Below are positions 17,007 through 23,934 of a stretch of DNA of 41,211 nt, in pieces (position 1 is the stretch's first letter; each line of letters starts with the position of its first letter). Under the pieces are notes generated by a model. It saw nothing but the letters and a program-made list of their open reading frames with translations. It searched no databases and was not told the origin of the DNA. A program made the translations under genes and the position numbers. Where the stretch lies: the IMG/VR virus record IMGVR_UViG_3300008220_000016, positions 1-41,211 of that record, one strand, 5' to 3'. This stretch comes from a virus.

Positions 17007-18065
17007 TTATTTCGAATATATTCCCGTAATAGCTTCTCGCAAGCGCTTCATTTGGTCGTCTGTTATCTTCCCATCAACTTCCAAATCTAATGTCCTGTCC
17101 TCTTTTGCTTCTGCGATTGGTTCGTCAGTAAGCAATGATTCCAAAACTTTTTTGGCTTCCGCTAGCGAACTCATATCCGCCTTAGAAAGCACTCGGACAA
17201 TGGTGTCCGTTTCTAAACCTTTGGACATGGCTTCGGGTGCTACCTCTTCGCCATCGCCATCCTCAGCTTCTTCACCTGGGGTGGCTTCGTCCTCAGATTC
17301 TTCCGCCTCTTCCGCAGCGGTTTCCTCTACGGCAATTTCTTCAACTACTTCTTCGGCCACCGCTTCTTCGGCAAGATCTTCCCTGTGTTCCTTTTCTAGC
17401 AATGGGGTACTCGCTAACATCAAACTATACTCCTCTCCTTTTCTTGCTAAATTTCCTACCGGTATTTCGCCCAGAATGTACACCTGGTTCGGATTACCCA
17501 TTTCATCAAGTGCTTTTCTGAGGGCTGCCGGATGTGCTGGTATTGAAACCGCACTTATTTCCAACAATTCTTGTTCCAGAAATTCAAAACTTCCAGCCAT
17601 GCCTTTGCTATTCCGTTCTTGAACGTTCAAGGCCCGAAACCCAACGGATTCCGCTCGCATAATCCTACGTTCAAATTTGCCATGTATCTCTGCCCCCAGG
17701 GGAGACTCGTCATCCCACTGAACCGTATTCAGCAACTGCCTACCATCAACCCAAACCTTTGGCACAATCCCGATTGGAGGGATGTTGTAATTGTGCTGGA
17801 ACATAAACACTGGATTACGCTTAAATTGTTTTAGGTTCCAGCCACCCACTCGGATAACATCGCCCATTCTATCTTCGGATTCTTCTGAGGCGACAAACAC
17901 CTGGGGAGATTGCATGTCTGTGGATGATTGAGGCGCTTTGGGGAGAGCATATCCTGTTGACTTGTAAATTACTGGAGCGTCCGCTCGTCCTTCTGTGTAG
18001 TCTCGTATTGAGGTCGCTTCATTTTCTCGGAGTCGTTTTTCTAAGTCCATTACATCAATTTTCAT
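17007..18065 (-). CDS. HK97 prohead protease with long acidic C-terminal region, 352 aa
   Basis: The catalytic His is in FMFQHNYN near residue 91 and the Ser in LLEISAVSIPAHP near 171, the pair typical of HK97-type assembly proteases. It would cleave the capsid delta domain after prohead assembly. Residues about 225-285 are almost wholly Glu, Ala and Val, then Asp and Gly, with little hydrophobic content, like a fused scaffold segment. I start at ATG 18065 after a GTAGGTG box; an in-frame GTG lies two codons upstream. This is the first gene of the head-tail operon. Confidence 0.88.
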   Translation of the reverse strand: MKIDVMDLEKRLRENEATSIRDYTEGRADAPVIYKSTGYALPKAPQSSTDMQSPQVFVASEESEDRMGDVIRVGGWNLKQFKRNPVFMFQHNYNIPPIGIVPKVWVDGRQLLNTVQWDDESPLGAEIHGKFERRIMRAESVGFRALNVQERNSKGMAGSFEFLEQELLEISAVSIPAHPAALRKALDEMGNPNQVYILGEIPVGNLARKGEEYSLMLASTPLLEKEHREDLAEEAVAEEVVEEIAVEETAAEEAEESEDEATPGEEAEDGDGEEVAPEAMSKGLETDTIVRVLSKADMSSLAEAKKVLESLLTDEPIAEAKEDRTLDLEVDGKITDDQMKRLREAITGIYSK

Positions 18066-18078
18066 ACGCACCTACTCT

Positions 18079-18124
18079 AAAAAAATACCCAACTAAAACG
18101 AACCTTCACAGTTCTTTAGTCGGG
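18079..18124 (-). terminator. intrinsic terminator or attenuator just upstream of the prohead protease
   Basis: Read on the minus strand, CCCGACTAAA (18124-18115) pairs with TTTAGTTGGG (18097-18088) over ten pairs with one G-U, with an inner GAAC/GTTC extension, then TA and seven Ts (18085-18079). It ends only about 14 bases before the protease ATG, so transcripts from upstream must pass it to express the head operon. Confidence 0.65.
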
Positions 18125-18177
18125 CATTGGCACAAGCCTGGCTGTGCAACCCTGGAGAATTACATTGCGGAAAGTTT

Positions 18178-18201
18178 CTCAAACAATACACAATCTGTCA
18201 A
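18178..18201 (-). promoter_or_regulatory. candidate promoter for the head-tail operon
   Basis: A perfect TTGACA (minus strand, 18201-18196) lies 8 bases past the T-run of the terminator at 18209. At 16-18 bases beyond it the best -10 is only GAAACT-like. An alternative TGTAAT lies further on, nearer 18166-18171, with a poorer -35. Position between the terminator and the head genes supports a promoter here, but the -10 is weak and may need an activator. Confidence 0.35.
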
Positions 18202-18208
18202 GCGTTAC

Positions 18209-18245
18209 AAAAAACTAGCCATCCGGTGGTAAATCGGATGGCTAG
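18209..18245 (-). terminator. intrinsic terminator of the 18-20 kb small-gene operon
   Basis: An 11-base perfect inverted repeat CTAGCCATCCG / CGGATGGCTAG (18215-18225 and 18235-18245) with a 9-base loop is followed on the minus strand by TTTTTT. This is a standard rho-independent terminator and ends the leftward transcript that starts near 20420. Confidence 0.85.
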
Positions 18246-18270
18246 TAGGGCAAGGGGAAAATAGCTAACG

Positions 18271-18348
18271 TTACCGTTTATTCTGATGCCAGGCTAACGC
18301 TATCTTATCACGTAATTCATAGGCTTTACAAAAAATCACGAATCGCAT
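18271..18348 (-). CDS. very small ORF, 25 aa
   Basis: The ATG at 18348 has AAAGGAGG eight bases upstream and begins 2 bases after the stop of the preceding gene. It encodes 25 residues from MRFVIFCKAYELRDK to WHQNKR and stops at TAA 18273-18271, before the terminator. The strong site and operon position suggest real translation. The function is unknown. Confidence 0.45.
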   Translation of the reverse strand: MRFVIFCKAYELRDKIALAWHQNKR

Positions 18349-18349
18349 T

Positions 18350-18739
18350 TTATGCCTCCTTTCCAATTTTTCTGCTTCTTTGTCTTGCTTTTTCCTCGGC
18401 CTGCCTACATCGGGCAGAGCAGTACTGGCGTCGGGTATGACTTGAATTTTTAAGAAACACCTTACTACATTTTGGTCTTTTGCATTGAAAGACCGATAAT
18501 GCGTAGACTTCGCTGGCTCTTATGTCATCTACTTTCCTCGCTAACACTAAAAGAAATTCAGCATGTTCTCTTAGTTCTGCTGGAGTTTCCATCCGACTAC
18601 CATCTTTGTTGGTAGTCATGCTTCCAATCGTGCCATTTGAATATACCGTGGCATGGTATCCGTTGACTTCAACCACTTCTGATAAAACTGGGTACTGCTC
18701 CATTACGCACCTACCATCTTCCAATGTTACTTTAGCCAT
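18350..18739 (-). CDS. zinc-finger protein with CGNR-like C-terminus, 129 aa
   Basis: The C-terminal 40 residues have C-x4-C, then RRQYCSARCRQAEEKARQR, a layout like CGNR zinc fingers that bind nucleic acid. The N-terminal 85 residues are mixed alpha/beta without a named domain. ATG 18739 overlaps the previous stop and has AAAGGAGG. An in-frame ATG at 18703 is preceded by the same TAGGTGC box used by other early genes, so a shorter second product is possible. It probably regulates or binds DNA; this is inference. Confidence 0.6.
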   Translation of the reverse strand: MAKVTLEDGRCVMEQYPVLSEVVEVNGYHATVYSNGTIGSMTTNKDGSRMETPAELREHAEFLLVLARKVDDIRASEVYALSVFQCKRPKCSKVFLKNSSHTRRQYCSARCRQAEEKARQRSRKIGKEA

Positions 18740-19200
18740 TATGAATCCTCCTTTCCCAATACTATCGGTTTACCTGAAACGGTTTTTCGATTGCTTCTCT
18801 TTTCATTTCGTGCGGAGGTCACATAATGCCATTCCCTCAAAGACGCATTGCGTGCCCACCTTTCAACACGACGCTTGGACTCTTTCGCTCTATGCCGTTC
18901 ATAGTCCTCGATGCCATTTTCTTTACTGTGGGCTTTAGCGTTCTTTATCATCTTTTCAGCTCTATAATCATCGTGAGTCCAGTAATAAATCGTATGGTAA
19001 GAAACCTGATACATTTCCATAATTTCAGATATCCATTGGGCTTTGCTATGAACTTCTAAACCTGATTGCCTACGCTTCATTATTTCGCTTTTGGTATGGA
19101 ATGGAAGGGCTTGTTCATAGGCTCTTCGGATATCTGCTATGTCTTGAGCCATCAGTTTTTTTCGTAAGTCTGACGTTTCGTGTAACTTCGGATATTTCAT
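18739..19200 (-). CDS. putative DNA-binding protein with helix-turn-helix, 153 aa
   Basis: I start at ATG 19200 with a TAGGTGC box upstream. Residues about 55-80 (AQWISEIMEMYQVSYHTIYYWT) have helix-turn-helix spacing, with YQVSYHTIYYW as recognition helix. The rest is strongly basic, with many Arg and Lys and a RRVERWARNASL segment. It could control the operon or process DNA like small terminase or HNH partners. No catalytic site is seen. Confidence 0.6.
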   Translation of the reverse strand: MKYPKLHETSDLRKKLMAQDIADIRRAYEQALPFHTKSEIMKRRQSGLEVHSKAQWISEIMEMYQVSYHTIYYWTHDDYRAEKMIKNAKAHSKENGIEDYERHRAKESKRRVERWARNASLREWHYVTSARNEKRSNRKTVSGKPIVLGKEDS

Positions 19201-19226
19201 TTTGCACCTACTTTTTTCATCCGTTA

Positions 19227-19715
19227 CTATTCGCAAAATTCACAAACATAATTAGTGTTTGCCTCAATCCATCGACAATACCCTTCAGGCGTCATCCACT
19301 CAGGGCGATTTGCCAAAGTAAACACTTTGACGCCGTGCCCACATTTTGCCGTTATTACTTTTCCTGTTTGCCGGTTGCCGACGTTGGTATTAGGAACCCT
19401 CCCTTTCCAGGAGTTACTGATGCTTCCGTATGGGTAACGTTGTTTTACCACTCGGATGTCTACTGACACAGCCTGGCTCCGCCTGGCACTCCACACGGTA
19501 ACAAATTGTCTCGGGCGTCCATACCAAGTGCCAATATCTTCACTTTCCCAATCAACGAGAACGGCGTCGCCCTTTATCATCACTAACCCACCCTTGGTGG
19601 AATATTTCCGAGTGGCTACACCCACACTCCACCCATCGCATTTGCCGACGTACTGTGGGTAACGCACGGCGATGTCCTTCAAGGATTTTCGCAAATCATT
19701 TTCTGTAACTAACAT
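19227..19715 (-). CDS. hypothetical protein with C-terminal zinc-like cysteines, 162 aa
   Basis: The 162-residue product begins with an amphipathic helix and has beta segments rich in Trp and aromatic residues (WESEDIGTWYGRP). Cysteines at a CGHG site and a final CEFC could form a zinc knuckle. The start overlaps the previous stop (TAATG) with GGGAGG upstream. I recognise no family. Confidence 0.55.
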   Translation of the reverse strand: MLVTENDLRKSLKDIAVRYPQYVGKCDGWSVGVATRKYSTKGGLVMIKGDAVLVDWESEDIGTWYGRPRQFVTVWSARRSQAVSVDIRVVKQRYPYGSISNSWKGRVPNTNVGNRQTGKVITAKCGHGVKVFTLANRPEWMTPEGYCRWIEANTNYVCEFCE

Positions 19716-19915
19716 TACGCATCCCTCCCATAATCACCGAATCCTTCCACCTCTATAATGTTCCACGTTCCACCCTTGACAGGGATGAATTCGCCATTAT
19801 GGAATAGCGTATGCGGCTGGTAGTACGGTGTAAATACGGTATGGCCGAGCCTTTCCAACCGTCGCTTTTGTGCTATTGCTTGCTCTTGGGTTCTGTACCT
19901 ATATTGCGTTGCCAT
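19715..19915 (-). CDS. small hypothetical protein, 66 aa
   Basis: The 66-residue product has a basic helix (QAIAQKRRLERLGHTVF) followed by beta-prone sequence. It follows the two-hairpin RNA element at 19941-19996 and uses the GAGGTGCA-type ribosome-binding site. It ends in overlap with the next gene. The function is unknown. Confidence 0.5.
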   Translation of the reverse strand: MATQYRYRTQEQAIAQKRRLERLGHTVFTPYYQPHTLFHNGEFIPVKGGTWNIIEVEGFGDYGRDA

Positions 19916-19940
19916 TCTGCACCTCGTTTTAGATTTCCAC

Positions 19941-19996
19941 CGCTGGGCTTGCCACCAGCGAGCGGTTTACGGCCTTGCCTGAGCAAGGCTGGCTCA
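19941..19996 (-). ncRNA. two-hairpin RNA element, copy A
   Basis: On the minus strand, directly after the stop of the gene at 19998, lies TGAGCCA, then hairpin 1 (GCCTTGC / GCAAGGC, loop 4), then CGTAAA, then hairpin 2 (CGCTGG / CCAGCG) around the 8-base loop TGGCAAGC. A second copy at 32777-32830 keeps the loop and linkers while stem bases change together. No T-run follows, so it is not a normal terminator. It may be a riboswitch, processing site or translation control for the next gene. Confidence 0.6.
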
Positions 19997-19997
19997 C

Positions 19998-20396
19998 CTA
20001 GGCTATCCACTCCAATTCCTTGAATCCCAAATCCTCTACCATGTAGTAGACTTCATCGAGTCTTACAATGTCGCCAACTGACATGGAACCGTAGCGATTT
20101 CCGCCTGTCATGTCCGTAACTGCTGGATTATTCTCAGGACATCGGCCAATATCGACTCTCTGCATTGCCATAAATGCGAACTCTAAAGACGCTTCAATAT
20201 CATCCCCTGTTGTGGAAATATCTGCTACGTGGTGGAAGAATCTGGAAAAATCGTCATTCCCAGATACCCATTTTTCGGAACCGAAACAGACGAGATTTCG
20301 ATGAAGCTCCATGACAGGAGAGGGAAGTCCATTGTTGAGTTTGTCTATATCTTCTTGCGATATCTTGATTTGGAAAAGACTCATTTGTTTGTTCAT
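19998..20396 (-). CDS. hypothetical early protein, 132 aa
   Basis: The frame is open further upstream, but the ATG at 20396 (MNKQMSLFQIKIS) has an ideal GGAGGTGCAAA leader, so I use it. The product is acidic with a central DIEASLEFAFMAMQ helix. It is the first gene behind the operator-bearing promoter at 20424-20452, a slot often used by early takeover or regulatory proteins. I recognise no domain. Confidence 0.6.
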   Translation of the reverse strand: MNKQMSLFQIKISQEDIDKLNNGLPSPVMELHRNLVCFGSEKWVSGNDDFSRFFHHVADISTTGDDIEASLEFAFMAMQRVDIGRCPENNPAVTDMTGGNRYGSMSVGDIVRLDEVYYMVEDLGFKELEWIA

Positions 20397-20423
20397 TTTG
20401 CACCTCCTACCTTTCTCAATTTC

Positions 20424-20452
20424 ATGATACCACTTTGTTATAACAAAGTCAA
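20424..20452 (-). promoter_or_regulatory. sigma70-type promoter with 18-base palindromic operator
   Basis: On the minus strand TTGACT (20452-20447) and TATCAT (20429-20424) are spaced by 17 bases. The spacer holds most of a perfect 18-base palindrome, ACTTTGTTATAACAAAGT (20432-20449), which also overlaps the -35. A protein bound there would block polymerase. The element recurs, with a shorter palindrome, at 33097-33125, and it separates the divergent gmhB gene from this operon. Confidence 0.8.
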
Positions 20453-20490
20453 GGATTTCGTTCCTGGTTTTAGCAAGATTCGGGAAATTC

Positions 20491-21024
20491 ATGGTAAACT
20501 TGGGGATGGAAAAAAAGCCCACCAGGGCAGTCTTTTTAGACAGGGATGGAGTTATCCTTCCGGATAAAGGCCATTTACTGACCGTGGATGCGATGACAGT
20601 AACCAGGAGAGTAGCGACTTGTTTGAAGGAGTTACGAGAAGCCGGCTATTTGCTCATTGTTGTCACAAATCAATCCGCTATCGGGTATGGGTGGCTGACA
20701 TTCGGAACCTTGAACGCCATCCACGCCAAAATGCAAAAAGAACTCCAGCGAGGTGGCGCTTACATCGATGCGATATACACATGCCCCCACACGGCCCAGG
20801 ATGGATGCCTCTGCCGGAAACCTAAGCCTGGTTTGTTCAAACAAGCTATCGTCGAATATAATATTGATGCCTCTCGTTCCTGGATGATTGGCGACAGGCA
20901 CAGCGATATTGCAGCTGGTCATAACATTGGCGCCTGGAGTCTACTTGTTCAATCCCCAGACGATTTAGAAAAAGCTGTGAAATCCATACTTGCTATCTCA
21001 GACATTTTGGCAGCCAAAATATGA
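20491..21024 (+). CDS. gmhB: D-glycero-D-manno-heptose 1,7-bisphosphate 7-phosphatase (HAD family), 177 aa
   Basis: The enzyme removes the 7-phosphate from heptose 1,7-bisphosphate in nucleotide-heptose synthesis. FLDRDG at residues 15-20 carries the two HAD catalytic aspartates, VVTNQSAIGYG is the second motif, and GDRHSD (134-139) binds magnesium. The zinc site CPH...CLC (98-108) and RKPKPG are specific to the GmhB group. ATG 20491 has a GGGA box; ATG 20506 is an alternative. It is the only rightward gene in the cassette. It overlaps the convergent gmhA end by 76 bases. Confidence 0.88.
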   Translation: MVNLGMEKKPTRAVFLDRDGVILPDKGHLLTVDAMTVTRRVATCLKELREAGYLLIVVTNQSAIGYGWLTFGTLNAIHAKMQKELQRGGAYIDAIYTCPHTAQDGCLCRKPKPGLFKQAIVEYNIDASRSWMIGDRHSDIAAGHNIGAWSLLVQSPDDLEKAVKSILAISDILAAKI

Positions 21025-21512
21025 ACGCATACTGAATGGGCATCCTCTATGGCCCCATAATCATTAGAATTCAAAACAACAGCGGCATTACACCTCACAG
21101 CTGACTTTCCTCCGCCAAACCCAAGCAAACCGAATGTAATCATTTCCGACGATTGAGCCGTGTCAACAGCGTCCAGCACATTGTCGCTATTTCCGCTTCC
21201 GCTGATGACAAACAAAATGTCCCCAGGTCGTGCCACCTGGTTCAAGATGGCTGACGCCGCTGTACCATAAGACATATCGTTCGCCCTGGCGGAATATAAG
21301 GATGATTCAGCCATCAAGTCGTGGGCAGCTACCTTGTTGTCCACCAGGTGAAGCACCAGGTGGCTCGCATTTGCGTGGCTTCCGCCATTGCCCAAAACCC
21401 ACACATGGCCCTTGAATCTCATAAGGTGGAAAGCAACAGCGTCAAGAACCAGTTCGTCAATGTCAGTTAGGGCTTCATTTACTTTTTTGAGATACTTTGA
21501 CACCATTGTCAT
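20949..21512 (-). CDS. gmhA: phosphoheptose (sedoheptulose 7-phosphate) isomerase, SIS domain, 187 aa
   Basis: The predicted reaction is sedoheptulose 7-phosphate to D-glycero-D-manno-heptose 7-phosphate, the committed step to heptose sugars. GNGGSHANAS (41-50) and ISGSGNS (103-109) are the SIS phosphate-binding loops. A C-terminal AIEDAHSVCVHIL segment matches the region of the catalytic His in GmhA. Length is normal (about 190). I use ATG 21512, inside the end of the aminotransferase gene; an upstream TTG is less likely. It is the last gene of the leftward cassette. Confidence 0.85.
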   Translation of the reverse strand: MTMVSKYLKKVNEALTDIDELVLDAVAFHLMRFKGHVWVLGNGGSHANASHLVLHLVDNKVAAHDLMAESSLYSARANDMSYGTAASAILNQVARPGDILFVISGSGNSDNVLDAVDTAQSSEMITFGLLGFGGGKSAVRCNAAVVLNSNDYGAIEDAHSVCVHILAAKMSEIASMDFTAFSKSSGD

Positions 21513-22617
21513 AGAAGTACCGTATCCTTTCCGCCACGTACTCAATTTGTTCTCGTTTCAAATACTGATGTATTGGCAAACTGATGATACGTTTAGACTG
21601 CCATTCCACATTCGGCAAGTCATCCCATCTTCCGCCCAGGTATGCGTACCCTGGCTGCAAGTGGATAGGAATAGGATAGTGAACCTTTGTTTCAATCCCC
21701 TGTTGCGCCAGCCAGGTAACTAACTCATCCCTCCGCCCAACGGTTATGACGTAAGTGTGGTACACCTGTTTGATATCTTCGTTCCGTGGTGGAATGATGA
21801 CACCGGTGGCTCCGTCCAGAAGCTGGTCGTATAGTGCTGCGTGTTCTCGACGTTTTTCGGTCAGCCAATCCAGTTCTTTCAGCACGTGGGTTCCGACAAG
21901 CGCCTGGATAGCGTGAAGCCGTTCATTCCGACCTGGGCGAACAACGGTATCACGGTCTTTCAGTCCATGATTCCGCAGCAAACGTATTTCGTTAGCAAAC
22001 GATTCATCGTTGGTCGTAACGACTCCGCCATCACCCCAAACGTTGATATTCTTCAAAGGGTGCAAACTAAAACAAGCCGCCAAGCCCAAAGCGGCCACGC
22101 TCACTCCCTTATATTCCGCTCCAATCGCTTGTGCAGCATCAAACACCGAACCGTCGTAGTAATCCCTGGGCAAGTTTGTGACGACGTTTCCGGTCAAATG
22201 AACTGGGAGCAAGTGCATCGTGCTATCCCACTCTTTCCGGTTGGGGTTTCGTTTATCGATTATTGCATCCCAGGAGAACAAGTAATCTTCATTCACATCC
22301 ACCAGGTACGGCTCTGCGCCAATGGCTACAACCGCCCCAGCCGTGGCAATGAAAGAATTGGCTGGTACTGCGACTCGTTCCCCAGGGCGGACTCCGCTCG
22401 CTATCAAAGCCAGTTCCAGCGCTGCGGTTCCACTATTTACCCCTACGGCATACTGAACCCTGAGTTTCTCTGCAAACGCTTCCTCAAACCTATCCACCCA
22501 GGGGCCGAGAGTCCAGAACCCACGAGCCGATTCGTTCTGGATATCATGTAGAATCGATTTGGAAATGTCTGTTTCTAAAGCAAATTGTTCCGGTAGGTAG
22601 CCATAGCTTACATTCAT
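21475..22617 (-). CDS. DegT/DnrJ/EryC1-type sugar aminotransferase, 380 aa
   Basis: This pyridoxal-phosphate enzyme family adds an amino group to keto nucleotide sugars. NSGTAALELAL (61-71) is the cofactor phosphate loop, Asp160 lies in FDAAQAIGA, and Lys189 in SLHPLKN is the Schiff-base lysine, followed by WGDGGVV. All key residues are present. With the SDR upstream it predicts an amino sugar. Some DegT homologues are dehydratases, but the lysine favours aminotransfer. The start overlaps the preceding stop by one base. Confidence 0.88.
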   Translation of the reverse strand: MNVSYGYLPEQFALETDISKSILHDIQNESARGFWTLGPWVDRFEEAFAEKLRVQYAVGVNSGTAALELALIASGVRPGERVAVPANSFIATAGAVVAIGAEPYLVDVNEDYLFSWDAIIDKRNPNRKEWDSTMHLLPVHLTGNVVTNLPRDYYDGSVFDAAQAIGAEYKGVSVAALGLAACFSLHPLKNINVWGDGGVVTTNDESFANEIRLLRNHGLKDRDTVVRPGRNERLHAIQALVGTHVLKELDWLTEKRREHAALYDQLLDGATGVIIPPRNEDIKQVYHTYVITVGRRDELVTWLAQQGIETKVHYPIPIHLQPGYAYLGGRWDDLPNVEWQSKRIISLPIHQYLKREQIEYVAERIRYFYDNGVKVSQKSK

Positions 22618-22937
22618 TACTGTGGCCTGACTTCCATCTTCATGCCGGCATCAATCCTGGTGCTTCGCATTTTTTCTGCCATCGTCATCAACTCTGAACC
22701 GGCTATTAGCAGTTGAGATTCCGTAATAAGCGGCTCTTGGGTTTCCTTGTTGACCGTCATATTCATGATGAACCTGGTATCGTTTGGTTCAAAAGTTACA
22801 GACACGGATGGCTTCGGATTGGCCTTCTCTTTCAAGTCAGCTAACTCACGTTCCTTAGTTTCGAGTTCTCGCCGTAATTCTTCTTGACTTGGTGGGGTGC
22901 TTGTACTGGTTTGCATTGTGCTAATTTGTTCAACCAT
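22617..22937 (-). CDS. hypothetical coiled-coil protein within the sugar operon, 106 aa
   Basis: The ATG at 22937 overlaps the SDR stop by 8 bases and has GGAG upstream. After a Ser/Thr-rich start there is a coiled coil (EELRRELETKERELADLKEKA), then a beta-rich part (SVSVTFEPNDTRFIMNMTV). No enzyme motif is seen. Tight coupling to the epimerase and aminotransferase suggests a job linked to the cassette, perhaps complex formation. Confidence 0.5.
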   Translation of the reverse strand: MVEQISTMQTSTSTPPSQEELRRELETKERELADLKEKANPKPSVSVTFEPNDTRFIMNMTVNKETQEPLITESQLLIAGSELMTMAEKMRSTRIDAGMKMEVRPQ

Positions 22938-23934
22938 TGACGATTTTCTCCATTCTTTTTGTATTGTAGTAAATAGGATTGTTCGGGTCATCAATGTGAC
23001 CCTGTTGAAACCACCTGAAGTTGGCGTTTATCGCTTCAGTAACGCTCCGCTTCGGTTGCCAGGCCAACGTATCCTTCGCCCTGGCGACGGACATCTGGTA
23101 CTGGCGAGTATCCTTTATGTTTGTGTTCACCTCCGTTTCTACTTTCCTACCCCATTCTTTGGCTGCTTCCTCGACTAATGTCGCTATCTCTAAAGCCGTA
23201 TGATTTCCGGACGTAGCGTTGAAGGCCCGTCCGTAAATGTCCTTGGATTCGGCTTGCATCAAAGCGCCGTAGAATTCGACCGCATCCGTAACGTGCAAAT
23301 TGCTACGGATTTGCGTGCCATCATGAACTGTAATAAGTCCGTCAAACCAGGCTTGCTTGCTAAACACGTTTACGATAGTGTCCAGGCGCATACGAGGCGC
23401 AGGGCCACACAACGTTGCAGAACGCATAGCCACCGTATCAAACCCTACATCGCTCGCATCCAACACCAATTTTTCCGCATCCAGTTTCGATTGGGCGTAC
23501 GCCGTTTCCGGAGCGCAAACGTATCCCTCCGTCGCAGGTTCAAGAGTTGAGCCGTACACTGACGACGAGGACGCATAAATAAACCGCTTCACCTGGTTCT
23601 TCCGAGCAAGGGCGACCAGGGCTTCGGTTGCCTGGACGTTGACATCTTGTGCTAGTGCCTGGTTCATGTCGACCAGCTGGTCAGTCACAATTCCAGCCAA
23701 ATGGATAACGACGTCCTGGTTTTCCAAGGCAGTCTCCACCAGGTCTGCATCCCGAATATCGCCGTTTATAAACTCCGTGTTCTCGGTATCGACAATCGAG
23801 TTGCCAAAGTGCATCGAACAAAAAACACGGACGTAATTGTTTTTCGCCAGGTAAGGCACTAAAGCGCTTCCAACGTAACCGGTTCCGCCGGTAACAAGTA
23901 TTCGTTGCCCTGTAAAGGTTTGTTCTTCTGTCAT
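22930..23934 (-). CDS. NAD(P)-dependent sugar epimerase/dehydratase (extended SDR), 334 aa
   Basis: GGTGYVGS (16-23) is the Rossmann nucleotide loop. Ser residues of ASSSSVYG (121-128) and Tyr146/Lys150 of YAQSK are the catalytic set. The family oxidises nucleotide sugars to keto forms for epimerisation, dehydration or reduction; which of these applies here cannot be told. The ATG at 23934 overlaps the previous stop (ATGA) and has GGAG upstream, so I prefer it to ATG 23955. It should supply the keto sugar used by the aminotransferase or the thiamine enzyme. Confidence 0.85.
   Translation of the reverse strand: MTEEQTFTGQRILVTGGTGYVGSALVPYLAKNNYVRVFCSMHFGNSIVDTENTEFINGDIRDADLVETALENQDVVIHLAGIVTDQLVDMNQALAQDVNVQATEALVALARKNQVKRFIYASSSSVYGSTLEPATEGYVCAPETAYAQSKLDAEKLVLDASDVGFDTVAMRSATLCGPAPRMRLDTIVNVFSKQAWFDGLITVHDGTQIRSNLHVTDAVEFYGALMQAESKDIYGRAFNATSGNHTALEIATLVEEAAKEWGRKVETEVNTNIKDTRQYQMSVARAKDTLAWQPKRSVTEAINANFRWFQQGHIDDPNNPIYYNTKRMEKIVNG

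Noticed and set aside
17152-17622. Ser/Ala-rich plus-strand frame opposite the protease.
   Set aside because: It is the antisense of the Glu-rich protease tail and has no ribosome site.
19941-19960. Hairpin GCTGG-TGGCAAGC-CCAGC resembles a stem-loop of twister-sister ribozymes.
   Set aside because: The other conserved parts of that ribozyme and its cleavage site are not present, and copy B departs further, so I keep it as an unnamed RNA element.
20432-20490. A rightward promoter for gmhB in the divergent region.
   Set aside because: No acceptable -35/-10 pair with normal spacing could be found on the plus strand, although one must exist somewhere near.
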